DNA of 64,000 nucleotides from Coptis chinensis. Taxonomy: Eukaryota; Streptophyta; Magnoliopsida; Ranunculales; Ranunculaceae. The notes under the pieces were generated by a model. That model searched no databases. It was not told where the DNA came from and worked only from the letters and a program-made list of their open reading frames with translations. The position numbers were made by a program, and so were the translations under genes. This document shows positions 1 through 12,108 of this stretch, one piece after another. Every line of letters starts with the position of its first letter. Within the stretch, counting starts at the first letter, position 1. Location of the stretch: positions 97,124,539 through 97,188,538 of the forward strand of contig CM027383.1 of assembly GCA_015680905.1 (NCBI GenBank), given 5' to 3'.

Positions 1-3000
1 AAGTTTTCTGTACCGGTGCTCCATTCAAAAGAAAAGTTTGCCCTTGTCACCATATCTTGAATCGATCCGACAATGTAAGCATGAAGTTGTTAGTCATTAA
101 GGCGACTCACATCAATATGACCTCTTCTCCTATGCCTTCATCTTTGAAGTTGGCGTTGCTCCCCAAATGAGCCTATTGCCAACAATTTTGCTCCAATCCT
201 CCTTTTGCTTTGGCATGGGGAAATCTTCCAATGTCTTCCCAGATTCTAAAAGGATTTGTTCCACCAAATATAAGCCGTAATATTTATTTGCTCATCGGTT
301 GGATCACGGGATGCCATGTTTTGTTGAAGCCGGTGTCCAAGATCATCACATATACTTTCGATGCAAATTTGCTCCAAAGTAGATCCGGTAAGTAACGGAT
401 GACACTCTAAAAGAATTACACAAAACAACCTCCGGTTGATATCCGGTTTTCATTATAAGCCCTCTTCTAGGCATTGTATCCACTCATCATCGGCTTTCCA
501 ACAGCCCACGGGCAATACATGCTTCTTTGTATGTGTTGTACGGTATCACCAACTTTATAAAGATATGCAAATGAGGTAGGCCCTTTTACAACGATAAGTA
601 GCAAAGCGTAGATAAAACCTCTCCCCCGGCATTAGGGCTTGCAAAATACATCCTACCAATGGAAGGTCCACGAGTCCTAGGAGTCCACTCTTGAGAGTCT
701 TTGTGGAAAACATAGTGTCGGTGGAAATTCTTGATAGGTATATGCTCGTGCATCTGGATCTTCATCCGCAACGTTTAAAGAAAGGCTGTCGGTGTTGAAG
801 TTTGGTCTCCGGCTCGGGCAAGAATTGCATCCATAGGATCTTTGCTATTGAAAACAACCCTATGCATACCTTCCAAATGAAGCCAATCGTTGGACACTTG
901 GAAACTCTTTATGCATTGGATTCTGAATAGATGCCATCGCGACTTCGTTGGTCCAATGTACCTTGCATCGATATATTCTTTGAATCTCATCATTTGTTCC
1001 TGCTTTGCCACCATTTGCTTTGTCATAGCCTTTGTAGATGTACTTGTTAATATATTTAACAGCTTGACCGATGCACAAACTTCAACATTGATATGGCGGT
1101 CAAACATTTCGAGACGGATATGCATTATAGGGAACAACATCTCCATTATCAACTTTAACCATTTTATTCTTCCTCTTCACAAAATATTTCTTGCCCGATT
1201 AATCCGCCTTCCGGTAAATGGAGTACCCTTTTTATCCATAATTGTTTCCTCCACAAACTCTTTTTGGATAGCCTTTGGTGCATCGACCATTTTCCATACA
1301 TGAAGCACTTTCGGATCTCGATCACCACGGGGGCCATGAACCATGCACTTCTTCACTGTTTCAAACAATGCGGGGGTGGGTGTCGAGTGCAGGAATTCAA
1401 CACATACAAATTTATCCACTTGCTCACTGTTTGAATCTTATCATCATCGCGAGAAATAAAAGGCAATGCATGTGTGGAAGACCGGCGCTTCTGAAATTCA
1501 ATGGTATAAACATATGCAACCACCCCCGAAGATATCATTCTTCAAGATTTCTTTCATAATTGCTTTTCGTTTCATTTCGAATACCCGTGCAACTATTTCA
1601 GGCGAAGTGTTGAAGTTTGGTGTTCCTTGGCGCATCTTTAATTTCCTGCCAATTAGGGTTTGCGGTCACCGTAAGAAAAATATCACGGGTGCTTATAGTG
1701 TCGGGTGATAGCCATTGAATCTGAAAAATCTACGTACATGTGCCTTGGACTTCCAACATGCGAGGAAGGCAAAATGAACCGTTGGCCAATTTGATCGGGG
1801 ACTTAATCCCTCAAGTGCAACATCTGTCAAACACTTGTACACATCCGAGCGGATGGTGTCTTGATTTAGTTTAATATATCGCAGACGGTTACGTTCATAT
1901 GCAGCCCAAGCATCAACCAAAAATTCATGCAACAATTTACACCCCATAAGATGGATGAGTACTATGTGGATTCGTTCAAACAAGCGGTAGCGTAATACAA
2001 TAATTGGGTGAGTCTTGCATTGCTTGGAGCATTTCTCTTGGCGTCCCACAACTTTAAATCGGTGACCAACCCAAATCCCCATAAGGAAACGAGGAAGAAC
2101 ATAATGCAAAGGCAAATAAAGCGGGATGACATTAAACATCCGTTCCAACTCATGCCCTCCTCTCAAGCGAAGTACAATATCACGCATGGCATCAACCTTA
2201 CTCCCATCTCCGGGCAATATCAACTGCGATCTCATCGGTTGTGGGAAGATTGTACCTTCGTCTATCGAGCGGGATCATAGTGTAGATGGACGGAACATTG
2301 TTATTCTCGAGAAGCATTTTCAATTAAAACCTCAAATGCTTGCTTATAGATATCCACAAAACTTGTGGGTCTGCAGAAGAGTTTCTTGTATAGTTTTCAA
2401 CACTTCCCTTGACAAATTCGGGTTCGCGATTGTGGCGGTGATCCAAAGCAGCTAGGGGATCATAAATATAAAGTTCGCGAAAACTTAGGTTCCATCCCCC
2501 CTGATCGGGCAACAATGAACCGATTTGGTGCCGCAACTCCCCATGGACGATGAATGAGGTTGGACCACGCCCATGTAACACCACGATCGTTAAATTTGCA
2601 ACCAAAGGCTGGTAAAGGCATTACACATTGTGTTGCGAATCTGCTCCGCGGAATAATCTTGCACGCGTTTATTAGATCCTTGAATAAAGATTTAAGTGCG
2701 GGGCGGTGGAGAAAAAGAAGCGGTAGCTTAACTTTTCCTTTAATAAGCGACAAGTTCCAAATAAAGGTCGGTTTTTGCCTTGATTTAGATAACTGTTCAT
2801 CTTTCCAATGAAGGGCGAACAAAATGGACAAAGAACATCCATCTTTCCCAAAAGTGGCGGCGATTTGGGCTGGAAGCGCATGACCTCTATTAGAATTAAA
2901 ATTTCTTCTTCACTTTTCGTCAAAATCTAGTCATATCATGATCAATGCAAAAATAGACCTATGATATATCACGTTTTTACGATATGTTGAAACCTAACAT

Positions 3001-3245
3001 AAGAGTGAGAATTTAAAGCGCTTAACTTACATAGTGTTATCCTCCTCAACTTTGCATTGTTACATCTTTTTTGTATTTGGAGGTCGGCTTTCTCTCGTAA
3101 GAGATATCATACATTGATGAAGATGACCCACTTAAATGCGTTGACCTCGTCTTCTTAAAGGAATCTGCAATGTAATCGGACATAACATCTTTTTCTCTCT
3201 GTCTCGATTTTGTTGTGCTATAGTCATTTGATCGTGATTTAGAGG
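1..3245 (-). pseudogene. Helitron Rep/helicase (RepHel) pseudogene, truncated by the left window edge
   Basis: Helitron transposases join an HUH rolling-circle Rep domain to a PIF1-type helicase. Read on the minus strand from right to left, the family landmarks occur in order. A zinc-finger-like MDVLCPFC lies near 2850. KGKVKLPLL is near 2740, GRGPTSF..HGELRHQIGSLLP near 2560, and LYIYDP near 2470. The Helitron_like_N part includes LRGGHEL, a remnant of the HPLYLPLQYVLLFP block, and LHEFLVDAWAAYERNRLRYI (2235-1700). Then come YTIEFQKR (about 1500), KFVCVEF and VKKCMVHGPRG (1410-1330), KYINKYIYKGYDKA (about 1050), YIDARYIG (about 960), WTPRTRGPSIGRMY (about 690), DDEWIQCLEE (about 490) and LESGKTLEDFPMPK (about 220). 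The helicase core would lie beyond position 1. Neighbouring blocks sit in different frames and stops occur, so the gene is dead. A likely 104-bp intron (GT at 3030, AG at 2927 on the minus strand) separates the N-terminal low-complexity part. Confidence 0.9.
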
Positions 3246-3860
3246 CACTTGCATTTCCCTTTCTCTTGAAGGCGTTGTGCAACAGATCTCCGATTAGGAG
3301 GTGCAATAGATCTTTGGTAGGAGGCTGACAGATAACATATTGGGAACCGCAATAAAACTTCGATTAGGAGGCATAACATATAGCCTAGTGAGAACTGCGG
3401 TGGATCTTTGATTAGGAGGCAACAAAGATATAGCCTATTGGGGCTGCGATAAATTTTTTCGATTAGGAGGCACAACGATATAGTCTATTGGGAGCTGCAT
3501 TAGATCTTCGATTATGAGGCACAACCGATGGAGAAGGAGTAGATCTTCGATTATGAGAGCCACAACAGATGGAGAAGGAGTAGATCTTCGATTATGAGGC
3601 ACAACAGGATGGAGAAGGAGTAGATCTTGATTATGAGGCACAACCCGATGGAGAAGGAGTATATCTTCGATTATGAGGCACATCAGATGGAGAAGGAGTA
3701 GATCTTCGATTAGGAGGCACATATACTAAATTGGGGGGCGTAGCATATCTTCGATGGGGAGGCACATATATCGGATTGGGAGGCGTAACAGGATGTCGTG
3801 TTGTGGAATTGACTGTGTGAATTAACGACTCCTTTCCCCTCTCTTTCATTTCTCCAGTTT
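3245..3860 (-). pseudogene. Low-complexity repeat-encoded N-terminal extension upstream of the Helitron gene
   Basis: Short minus-strand reading frames here encode Pro/Asn/Arg/Ser-rich repeats such as PPNRRSTPSPS and VPHNRRYTPSPS, with single-base indels switching frame between copies. They lie directly 5' of the Helitron Rep remnant on the same strand, so they may be its N-terminal tail. No folded domain is recognisable and the link to the Helitron protein is inference. Confidence 0.4.
3361..3720. repeat. Two adjoining minisatellites (48-51 bp and 39-41 bp periods)
   Basis: From about 3361 to 3510 the phrase GATTAGGAGGCA recurs every 48-51 bp (3362, 3410, 3461, 3510). From 3502 the period contracts. 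Units begin at 3502, 3541, 3582, 3622, 3661 and 3700 with lengths 39, 41, 40, 39 and 39 bp, each reading roughly AGATCTTCGATTATGAGGCA followed by CAAC.GATGGAGAAGGAGT. A 39-bp unit equals 13 codons, which fits an expanded coding repeat whose 40- and 41-bp copies later broke the frame. Confidence 0.85.
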
Positions 3861-5700
3861 GTGGTAATGAAGTCGCGACCTAAGATACACCCGTTAATAT
3901 GTTGATATAGTTGTACTCGTAAATAACAAACAATCAATATAATGATAGATATGTAACTGGACAAATATATATGTGTGAACAAATATATGTGTGTGATAGA
4001 CAAAGTGAAATCACATATAATAGTATTTCATCTTGTTGCAATTAAATCTTGCCGCGGCTTGAATTAAGCTCTTTCACCATGATTGCCTATGAAGGAAATT
4101 ATGCAGAAAGTTAAATGGTATAATAATTGAAATGATGGTTTAATAAGGGGAGTTCTGAAAACAAAAGCGGGTGAAATATTATACCTGAAATATTGGTTTA
4201 GGGGATTTCTAACCAACTTATGTGAAACTCAAGAGAAGCTCATGAATATCCTCCTGAACAAAAAATCAAATTAAGTTCAAACAATGTTGTAATAGACTGA
4301 TTGTTAGACAATATTCAAATGACATTTCGATTCCCGTAAATAACAAACAATCAATATAATGATAGATATGTAACTGGACAAAAGCGGGTGAAATATTATA
4401 CCTGGAATATTTTTGTGATGAATGAATTAGAAACAAAATTGAGTCGAAAGGGATTATGACTACTTACGTTAAAACCACACTAACCGGAGGTGTTTTTTGG
4501 CACTTTTGCAGTAGATTTCTTGATCATCTTGATGATATCATCTGTGCCATTAAAAGAGAAAAAAATATATTATGCTTTGCAATTTCCAAAGAGCAAATGC
4601 AAGTGCCAAAGAGTCGAACAGAGTGGTAGGACAATAAACCCTCAAATTCACCCAAAATTGGTCTTGCTGCGAGATTGACAATTGAAATTGAATTCTCTCA
4701 AAAATCCTAGTAGGCTCTCCAAGTGTTTACAATGCCAACCAATATGAGGCACTAAAGGAATAAAAGAAGTGTGAATAAATTTAGACTGCAACCATCTAAA
4801 ATGCTAAAGATTTTATTTCTATACTGACAACCTAAGCACCACAAAATGACATGAAAATTAGATAAAATTAAATGGAAAACAATAAGAATATATTATGTAT
4901 TGATACTTTTATTTAGAACTAAACAAATATAGGCTGGGGAAGACAATAATGATATCAAGAATTAACATAACTTAACTTTGTCAACCATTTGTTTTGAATA
5001 TGATCCCACGGCCTTGCCCAATGCATCAACACTGTTAGCTATTGGTCCATGGTGACTCACACAAATTAGAATAACAACATTCAAAACAACAAATGCCTAT
5101 GTACCTACTACCTATCTCATACGACTTACACGTACTTATTTGTACGCCTATGTACCTACTACCTATCTCATACAACTTACACGTACTTATTTGTACGAAG
5201 ACAATAATTTTGTTCAAGGGCATGGAATGAGTTCCTAATATCACATATATATAGCAGCATTAAAACGCAATGAACAAAACCACGTACATCAGTATACTTC
5301 AAAACACTAACTCCTAAGTAACCCATGAACCCTAAAACAAATCAAAATCAGCTCAAAATGCCCTAATTGAAAAGCTCCATTAGATACATTCACATAATTA
5401 TATGCAAATTATTCAAAAGCCCAATCATAGCAAAGAAAAGCTCCATTAGATACATTCACATTAATAGCATACCCTACCAATATTGAAGAATCTTATCAAA
5501 ACTACAATCATGCGTACCCTACAAATTTATCACGAAGAAACAATAGTAATACCCTACCAATATTATCTCAAGGAACCAAATCAATTAGAATACCCTACCA
5601 CTATTATCTTAAGAGTACCCACAATGATTAACTCTGCCCCACTACAATCAATTGTCTCCCATTCAAACACAACAGTCAACGATTACTCACGAAGACTTAT
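3861..5700. other. AT-rich non-coding stretch with short dispersed duplications
   Basis: No convincing gene is visible; the 62-codon frame at 4490-4678 has no recognisable feature. A 48-bp direct duplication starts with CGTAAATAACAAACAATCAA (3918-3965 and 4335-4382), followed in the second case by GCGGGTGAAATATTATACCTG-like sequence that also occurs at about 4167. AAAGCTCCATTAGATACATT is present at about 5369 and again at about 5437. TACCCTACCAATATT-like phrases occur at about 5469, 5551 and 5590. Confidence 0.6.
5095..5196. repeat. 51-bp tandem duplication
   Basis: Two head-to-tail 51-bp copies (5095-5145 and 5146-5196) beginning GCCTATGTACCTACTACCTA differ at one position that I can see (ACGACTT versus ACAACTT). 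51 bp is 17 codons, but no gene is evident here. Confidence 0.9.
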
Positions 5701-5734
5701 GAAGGGTAGATCAAAACAACAAATGAAGGGGATT

Positions 5735-6190
5735 GAACCATCAAATTTCCCCAAGTTTGCCTCTTAAGTAGGCTCTGTGTTTCTCATTGGAACTTGGAGT
5801 GTTAAAAAAATCGAATTGGAGAAAAAAAAAAAATCATTGAATTGGGTATGTACCTCGAGTAGATTTGTAAGTAGCGGTCTCTAAACAAAACTCTAACAAT
5901 AACCACCTAAGTCGGGCTTTTTGGGCTCGAACCCATGAGTAGATTTGTTGAAGGTAAAACCATCAAATTTCCCCAAGTTTGCCTCCTTAAGTAGGCTCTG
6001 TGTTTCTCGATTGGAACTTGGAGTGTTAAAAGAATCGACCTCGAGTAGATTTGTTGAAGGTAAAGTAGCGGTCTCTAAACAAAACTCTAACAATAACCAC
6101 CGAAAGTCGGGCTTTTTGGGCTCGAACCAGCGAGTAGATTTGTTGAAGGTAAAATAACGGTCTTAAACAAAACTCTAACAATAACCAGCG
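5735..6190. repeat. Shuffled duplicated segments (CGAGTAGATTTGTTGAAGG family)
   Basis: Three short sequence blocks recur in different orders. They are CCATCAAATTTCCCCAAGTT (about 5737, 5970), GAGTAGATTTGT with TGAAGGTAAA (about 5856, 5937, 6043, 6130) and AACAAAACTCTAACAATAAC (about 5885, 6078, 6166). GTCGGGCTTTTTGGGCTCGA occurs at about 5912 and 6106. The pattern is that of a degenerate tandem duplication with internal deletions. No coding function is seen. Confidence 0.75.
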
Positions 6191-6319
6191 ACACGGAATG
6201 AAGAAAAACCCAACAACACCAAGTGAGCGCCTGACGGCCGACCGTTCGATGGTGCTATAAACTGATCTTGACCGTCCTTTTTTTTATTATTTTGTCTGTG
6301 GCCAAATAAAACCTTAGCT

Positions 6320-6320
<1 letters not shown>

Positions 6321-6380
<60 letters not shown>
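6321..6380. repeat. (TA)n microsatellite
   Basis: An almost uninterrupted run of TA dinucleotides about 60 bp long, directly abutting the left 17-bp inverted repeat at 6376-6392. Confidence 0.97.
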
Positions 6381-6381
<1 letters not shown>

Positions 6382-6392
6382 GGTTAGGCTAG

Positions 6393-9050
6393 GATGACAT
6401 TCTTAGCGTTACATACTTAGAGTGACATACTACAAGCCCAGCCCACGAACCAACAAAACACAAAACAGAATTTTTGTTTACAAACCTTCGTCAAACAGTT
6501 CAAACTCCAAACTCCAAATTACAAATTCAAACCAAACTCCAAAAACTCCACACTCTAAACTCCAAATTGATCACCCCACTCCGGCATCCCACTCCGACAT
6601 CTCTCGTCATCGCAAGCTTGCTTTTTTCAGGTTAGTTACTTCCCTTGTTTTGGTACTTTTCGAGTTTTGATATCAATGTTCTTCTCTCTGTTTTGTTATA
6701 CTAATAAAGCTATTATTATTCTTTCTTTTTGTGGGACTTGTGTCGGTCTTCTCACTTGTTGAAATTTTTTGGTTTGGTAGATAAGAAAAACTTTGTTCAG
6801 TGAATGGACTTCAACGGTTTTGAGGCAAACCAACTTCTCTTTCATTCCGTGCGTTGGCATTGTTGATTATTAGATATGGTCAATCACTCAATCCTCATAT
6901 AGGCTTCACTGAATATGTATATTGCTAATCATGAAATAAAACTTTAAGTGAAATTATTATATTGCGCGCTTATGTACCAAATTATTTAACTCCAAATGCT
7001 ATATATTTATGAAATTTTAAGGCATATTGATTCTGGAAGCAAATTTGTATTGGCAAATTTATCGAAATAAATTTTATTACTTTTAGTCAATCTGCGTAGT
7101 CTCCCTTGTCATGCTAGTCTGATGTTGAATTTTACAGTAACTGTCTTTTAAACTTTATGTAGTATTTCTACATCCATGAATAAGAGCAAGTGTCCATTAT
7201 GTGGAAGCACCGTTGATATATGCTTTTTACTACTACTTAGAGTTTTGAACTCTCTAAATTGATGCAAAAGCACTCAAGCTAGGTTCCTTACTCACAATCT
7301 TCGTTTCGTAGAGTTGGAATAAGGATTCGAACTACCTAAAGTTTATAACAACTACAAATTGGATGTTACAATAAAGGGAACTAAGGAGTAAGGATTAATT
7401 ATTAATGCTAGGTTTTCCTTCCTACACAAACATTAAGAAATACATTAACATTGAAAACATGCACTTAATACCAAAGTAGAGATTTGAAAGAAAAGGTGGA
7501 GAGTTAATCCTCCTCATGTGAACTATCATTAGTTGTTGATTTGAAAAATGTTATTTGATCCTTCCTAGACTCATAGACAAGCCCCTAATGGAAGAAAACA
7601 CTTGATCCCTAGCATGTATGACTCACTTAAGAGCTCACACATGCTAGCAAGTGGAACTAAACAATGACTTATCTCTAAGCTCATTGCCTTGATTCCTAAC
7701 TAGACACTACACCAACTATCATTTTGGGATAGAGTGTAGAGCTAGTTGTTATTCCTAACAACCTATCAAACCAACAAAAATTGATTTACCCTCACATGAG
7801 TTGGATTAACTCCTCAAGGGGGAAGTTAGCTCATGATCCTTGGGACAAGGATTTATAAACTAAAAAAAACACAAAAGAGAGAGAGAGAGAGAGGAGAAAA
7901 CTAAACAATCAAACTCACTTCTATTTATTTTCTAGAAGAAACAAGTGTTTCCTCCATTAAAACTATTACAAGCTTTCTAATAAAAACTAAAAACTAACTT
8001 CTCCTTTTTTTCACTAAGGAACTAAAATAATGCCATGTGAGGAAAATAAGTCAAGGGAGTAAATGGAGTATCCCCCACCCTTGTCTAATTTCTTCTCCAT
8101 TTGAGAGAAATATCATTTTCTCCCACGTGAATTATCAAACCACATTAATTCATTTTTATCCACCACATTAAAACAAAGTGACACCTTGCCTTTTTTTCAC
8201 TATTAACACCTAATCTAATTTATTACATGCAAGGTGTCAACTTTGCACCAATAATTTGTTATTTTTGTCTTGACATGCTCCATGATTGATGACTCATCCA
8301 ATCTTGTGGCCCCATAGTGGGTCCATGTGCGATCCCGATGGCGGTCCGGTATTTTTGGCGATGTTACAACTTCTTTATGCATAGAGTTCATCGCCTCGAT
8401 TGTCTAAGCAGACTCTCTTTGTCGATTCGAGTCCTAGTTCGAGAGGTATGAGCTTTGGAAGTTTGATGCTTCTACGTAATGATTTGGGAGAATTAGATTA
8501 TATCACTGTCCTTCCTCGTGCTTTATTTCAGGTTTAACCAATATTTCCATTTTTACTGCAAATACCTGTAAAAGTATGAAAACATATTTATTTCATGATT
8601 ATTAAACACATAATTAACCAAATTTATATGTCTCAATGGGGTTTCATAATACACTTTTGGGTGCTTATCAACCGTATTCCATAGAACTTCAAGAACCGAG
8701 TTGAATCCTGAACAGCGTTTCTTCATTTGCGCAAGAAATACATATCATTTACCGATAGCACATAGATGTAGATATTTTATATGGGAGGATGAGATAAATT
8801 ATGGAAGTTGTTTGTCTACCCCAGCACTAACTCCATCCACAAATTCTTTTCGCGGCTGAATTTCACCGAAAGTGAAGTTTCCATTTCTTGCAAAGGAAGA
8901 TAAAGACTGATTCATTTATTCACTGGATCGGCATGCTCATTTTGAGGTTGTTGTTGGTGTGTATGCTTTTAGTGGTTATCTGAATTATCAAATACCTAAT
9001 TAAGGTGATATGGTGCTTTTGATGGTTTTGAAGAGGATGGTATAACTGCT
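6393..9050. other. Non-coding stretch, no gene recognised
   Basis: AT-rich sequence with no convincing open frame. Short features include repeated AAACTCCAAACTCC-type phrases at about 6510-6570, a (GA)n run at about 7875-7893, and a slightly GC-richer patch at about 8300-8360. I could not assign the region to a known element family. Confidence 0.5.
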
Positions 9051-9345
9051 TTCGGTTATCTGTTAAGAATATGTTATGAATCTGTTGAATCACATTACTG
9101 TTGAATTTTTTCGATTATCACATTAAGAATATGTTATGAATCATTGAATCACATTTACTGTTGAATTTTTTCGATTATCATTAATAATATGTTATGAATC
9201 ATTATCCGTTGAATTTTTTCTGGTTATCCGTTAAGAATATGTTATGAATCTGTTGAATCATTTATCACGTTGAATTTTTTAGGTTATCCGTTAAGAATCT
9301 GTTATGAATCTGTTGAATTTTTTCGGTTATCTGTTATGAATCTGT
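9050..9345. repeat. Degenerate ~50-60 bp tandem repeat upstream of the MUR3-like fragment
   Basis: The phrases GTTGAATTTTTTCGGTTATC and TAAGAATATGTTATGAATC alternate through this stretch five or six times with variable spacing of about 50-60 bp and small indels. The array ends just before the ATG at 9368 of the glycosyltransferase-like remnant. Confidence 0.8.
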
Positions 9346-9367
9346 TGAGTGTGTGTTGAATGTGTGT

Positions 9368-10254
9368 TATGAAACTCGACGTGGATTTGAAGTGTCTTAG
9401 AGAGAAAGTTTCTAGTAGGTTCGAGAATCTTGCATCGTCGTCGTCAACGTTTTCATCCGAGGTTGGCTTGAAAAGTGTTGTTGATCTTGTTGCTGAAGAG
9501 AGTAGTACAATCACTGAAGCTGGAATTATCATCAAAAGGAGCCAGGTGATTGTCATGTTTTGGTTCTTGTTGTTTTATTTCCATTTTGTTGTACTTGGTA
9601 ATGGTTCCGTTGATGATTCCGGGGTTAAGCTTCCGTCTTCTACTAATCCGGTAAATAATGAGTTCATTGATAAGTTTAGTGTTTAGAGGTTCGGGCCGAT
9701 CATCAAAACTACTATGAAAGGTCTAGTTTCCAAGAGTCGGGTAGTGGAGTTCGGAAGTTAGGGTTGGTAAAGAGTTGAATAAGAAAGATCGAGTGAAGGA
9801 GAGTTTTCGGTTTATGAAAGCGTTGAAAGCGATAGAGAATAAGAGTGATCCGTGTGGAGGAAGGTATATTTATGTACATGACCTTCCTCCCAAATTCAAT
9901 GAGGATATGCTCAAGGAATGTAAGAGTATTAGTCTTTGGACCAATATGTGTACATTTACAAGTAATCTTGGTCTTGGTCCTCCACTTGAGAATGTTGAAG
10001 GGGTATTCTCAAATCTTGGATGGTATCAATCGAATCAATTTGTTTGTCGATGTGATCTTCAACAACCGAATGAAACAAATATGAATGTCGACAAAAGATT
10101 CTTCTATTCGCGGCTCTTTGTCTTTGTTCCTTTTATCTTTGGCTTGGAGATTTCCGCGGTATCTTTGGGGATACAACATTTCAGTTCGAGATCTTTGCCG
10201 GCTTGAATTGGTGGGTGGCTTGCTAAGAGGCTGAATGGAGTGTTATTCTGATGA
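9368..10254 (+). pseudogene. MUR3/KATAMARI1-like xyloglucan galactosyltransferase (exostosin family) fragment, frameshifted
   Basis: MUR3-type enzymes are Golgi type II membrane glycosyltransferases (GT47, exostosin domain) that add galactose to xyloglucan. The first frame has a hydrophobic anchor (VIVMFWFLLFYFHFVVLG) about 60 codons in, then stops at 9684. After a gap with stops, the next frame (9775 on) gives SDPCGGRYIYVHDLPPKFNE, LWTNMCTFTSNLGLGPPLEN and GVFSNLGWYQSNQF, all highly characteristic of the start of the MUR3-like exostosin domain. Similarity continues with frame changes: VDVIFNNRMKQ (about 10050), FVPF (about 10125), RYLWGYNISVRDLCRLELVG (about 10160-10215). It ends by about 10250, so only the N-terminal third of a roughly 550-600-residue protein is present. 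At least three indels are visible. No introns are seen, as expected for this family. Confidence 0.85.
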
Positions 10255-12108
10255 TTTGTCAGTCATGGAAAACTTGATGCTCCTTTTGTATTTTTAGCTC
10301 TCAACTTTACTTGTTTTCTGTTTTTTCTTCACCCTAAAATCTCATCCTCTCAAGGCAACATAATGTGTCTCATTGTGGAAAGCAGATGAATTAGTGTAAT
10401 GCTTGATTTTGGTATAGTGATAAAACATTGATGATTACTAAGACTTTCAAAGGACTTAGTGTCTTAGCCCTAGGTTTTCCAAAAAGGGCCGAGGCTTTTA
10501 GGGAATGAATTTTCTCTCAAAGGCTTGAGGCACATTCTGCCCAAGTCATAAACCTTCGATTAATGCGTGTTACATTTCGTTTTTATTACTTATATTTTTC
10601 GTCTTGGTATAAAGAAGTTTCGTTAATAGGAAGAAGAAGTGCGCCGAGATATTTGATAGCCTACAATACAAAGACAACAGACTACAAATAAAAGAGCCTA
10701 AGCTCAAACTGAAAAACCTTAAAAACTAAATTAAATGATACACTTAATATTTACACGTACACGTACCCACATGAAAAGAAAGGACGCCAAGAAGATTGCC
10801 TAACAGCATAAAGTTGTAAATTACATTGAAATTCTTCTAACCAAAAAGTATAGGCGTTGAAGTTTGGATCAGTACAGAGATTTGCATTCCTCAATCAATC
10901 CTAAGCAAAGAAGTTGCAGCATAAAAGGCGGTCATTGACAACTTAAGCAAACATAATCAAATACAACACATGTACTTGTTGCCTTGTTGTTGCCTTGCTT
11001 TCCATTGTATATGAACAAAAATGGTTGAGGCCGCGTCGGTGAAGTTTGTCTGAGGGATTGTCTTAGACCTGCAAGGCACAAAACCCATACATAATCAAAT
11101 TGTGCTGACATGAAACAACACTGAAATTGACAGATGCAATTCCATCCAGCTACTCTGCGGTTAGGTTAGTCTTAGCTGCACTTTAGAACACTATGCTCTT
11201 TATATTACTTCTTCAGAAAAGAACTCATGAAGGCAAACTATGATCACTTCATGGAGTGCCAACCATGTCAAGCACTAAACAAACCGCCACCCTTTACTTA
11301 ATGTGAAAGAACATCCTCTGTTTTGTTACGGCTAAAGACACACTTTATTGCCCCGGAATACTCGAGATCCACTCTCAGTGGGTCTTTATATGTCGGATTA
11401 ATATCTAACCATTAGACTTCAAACTTTTAGGTACACATGAATTCTAACATATAATTGAAGTACAAAAACCTCCCACATTCAAGATTTACAACAACAAGTA
11501 TCTAATATATCTATTTGTTTAGAACACAAAAATGCTCCTCCATATGTGAGAGTATATATCAACTAACAATACAACTTATACTAGTAAGTAGAAAGACTCC
11601 ACTAGGATCGACTAAATCTACTTAGCTTCAAACATAGATTTGAAACCGCATAGTCTAAATATCATTATGTCTAGTTAGATCTCCTGCTAGCCAAGAACGT
11701 ACCTTTTCCAGATACTCTGGCTTCAACTTCCATAGTTATGAAGATTTAAAGCCACCATAGACCTTACACTACAAGTACATAACCTTTGTCAGATCGCCTG
11801 ATTAAAGACAAATCAATACAGCGAAGTATCAAAATTCAAAATTGCATATTAAAAACATCATAGTTCACGCTATTTCTATTTGTTCTAAGAACCACGTCCG
11901 AAGGAAAATATAAAATGCATCAAGGAAAATATAAAATGCATAAGCCTCAGGATCTCATATGTCCGAAGGCCATCCCGTTATGGATATTTATACAACAAAA
12001 TGAAAAAAAAACATGCCTCTAATACTTCCATACTTCTAAGATTACATCAAGAAAGTCATACAATAGTGGAAAGTATTGACAACACAAAAAATACTTACAT
12101 TTCACAGA
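10255..12108. other. Non-coding stretch, no gene recognised
   Basis: AT-rich sequence between the glycosyltransferase fragment and the transposase remnant. No convincing coding frame, RNA gene or repeat was identified apart from the doubled phrase AAGGAAAATATAAAATGCAT near 11900-11940. Confidence 0.5.

Noticed and set aside
4490..4678. 62-codon plus-strand frame
   Set aside because: It has no recognisable domain, lies in low-complexity AT-rich DNA and has no promoter or splice context.
5905..6130. GTCGGGCTTTTTGGGCTCGA as part of a tRNA gene
   Set aside because: The GGCTCGAACC phrase resembles a T-arm, but no matching acceptor, D-arm or anticodon arm could be drawn around it.
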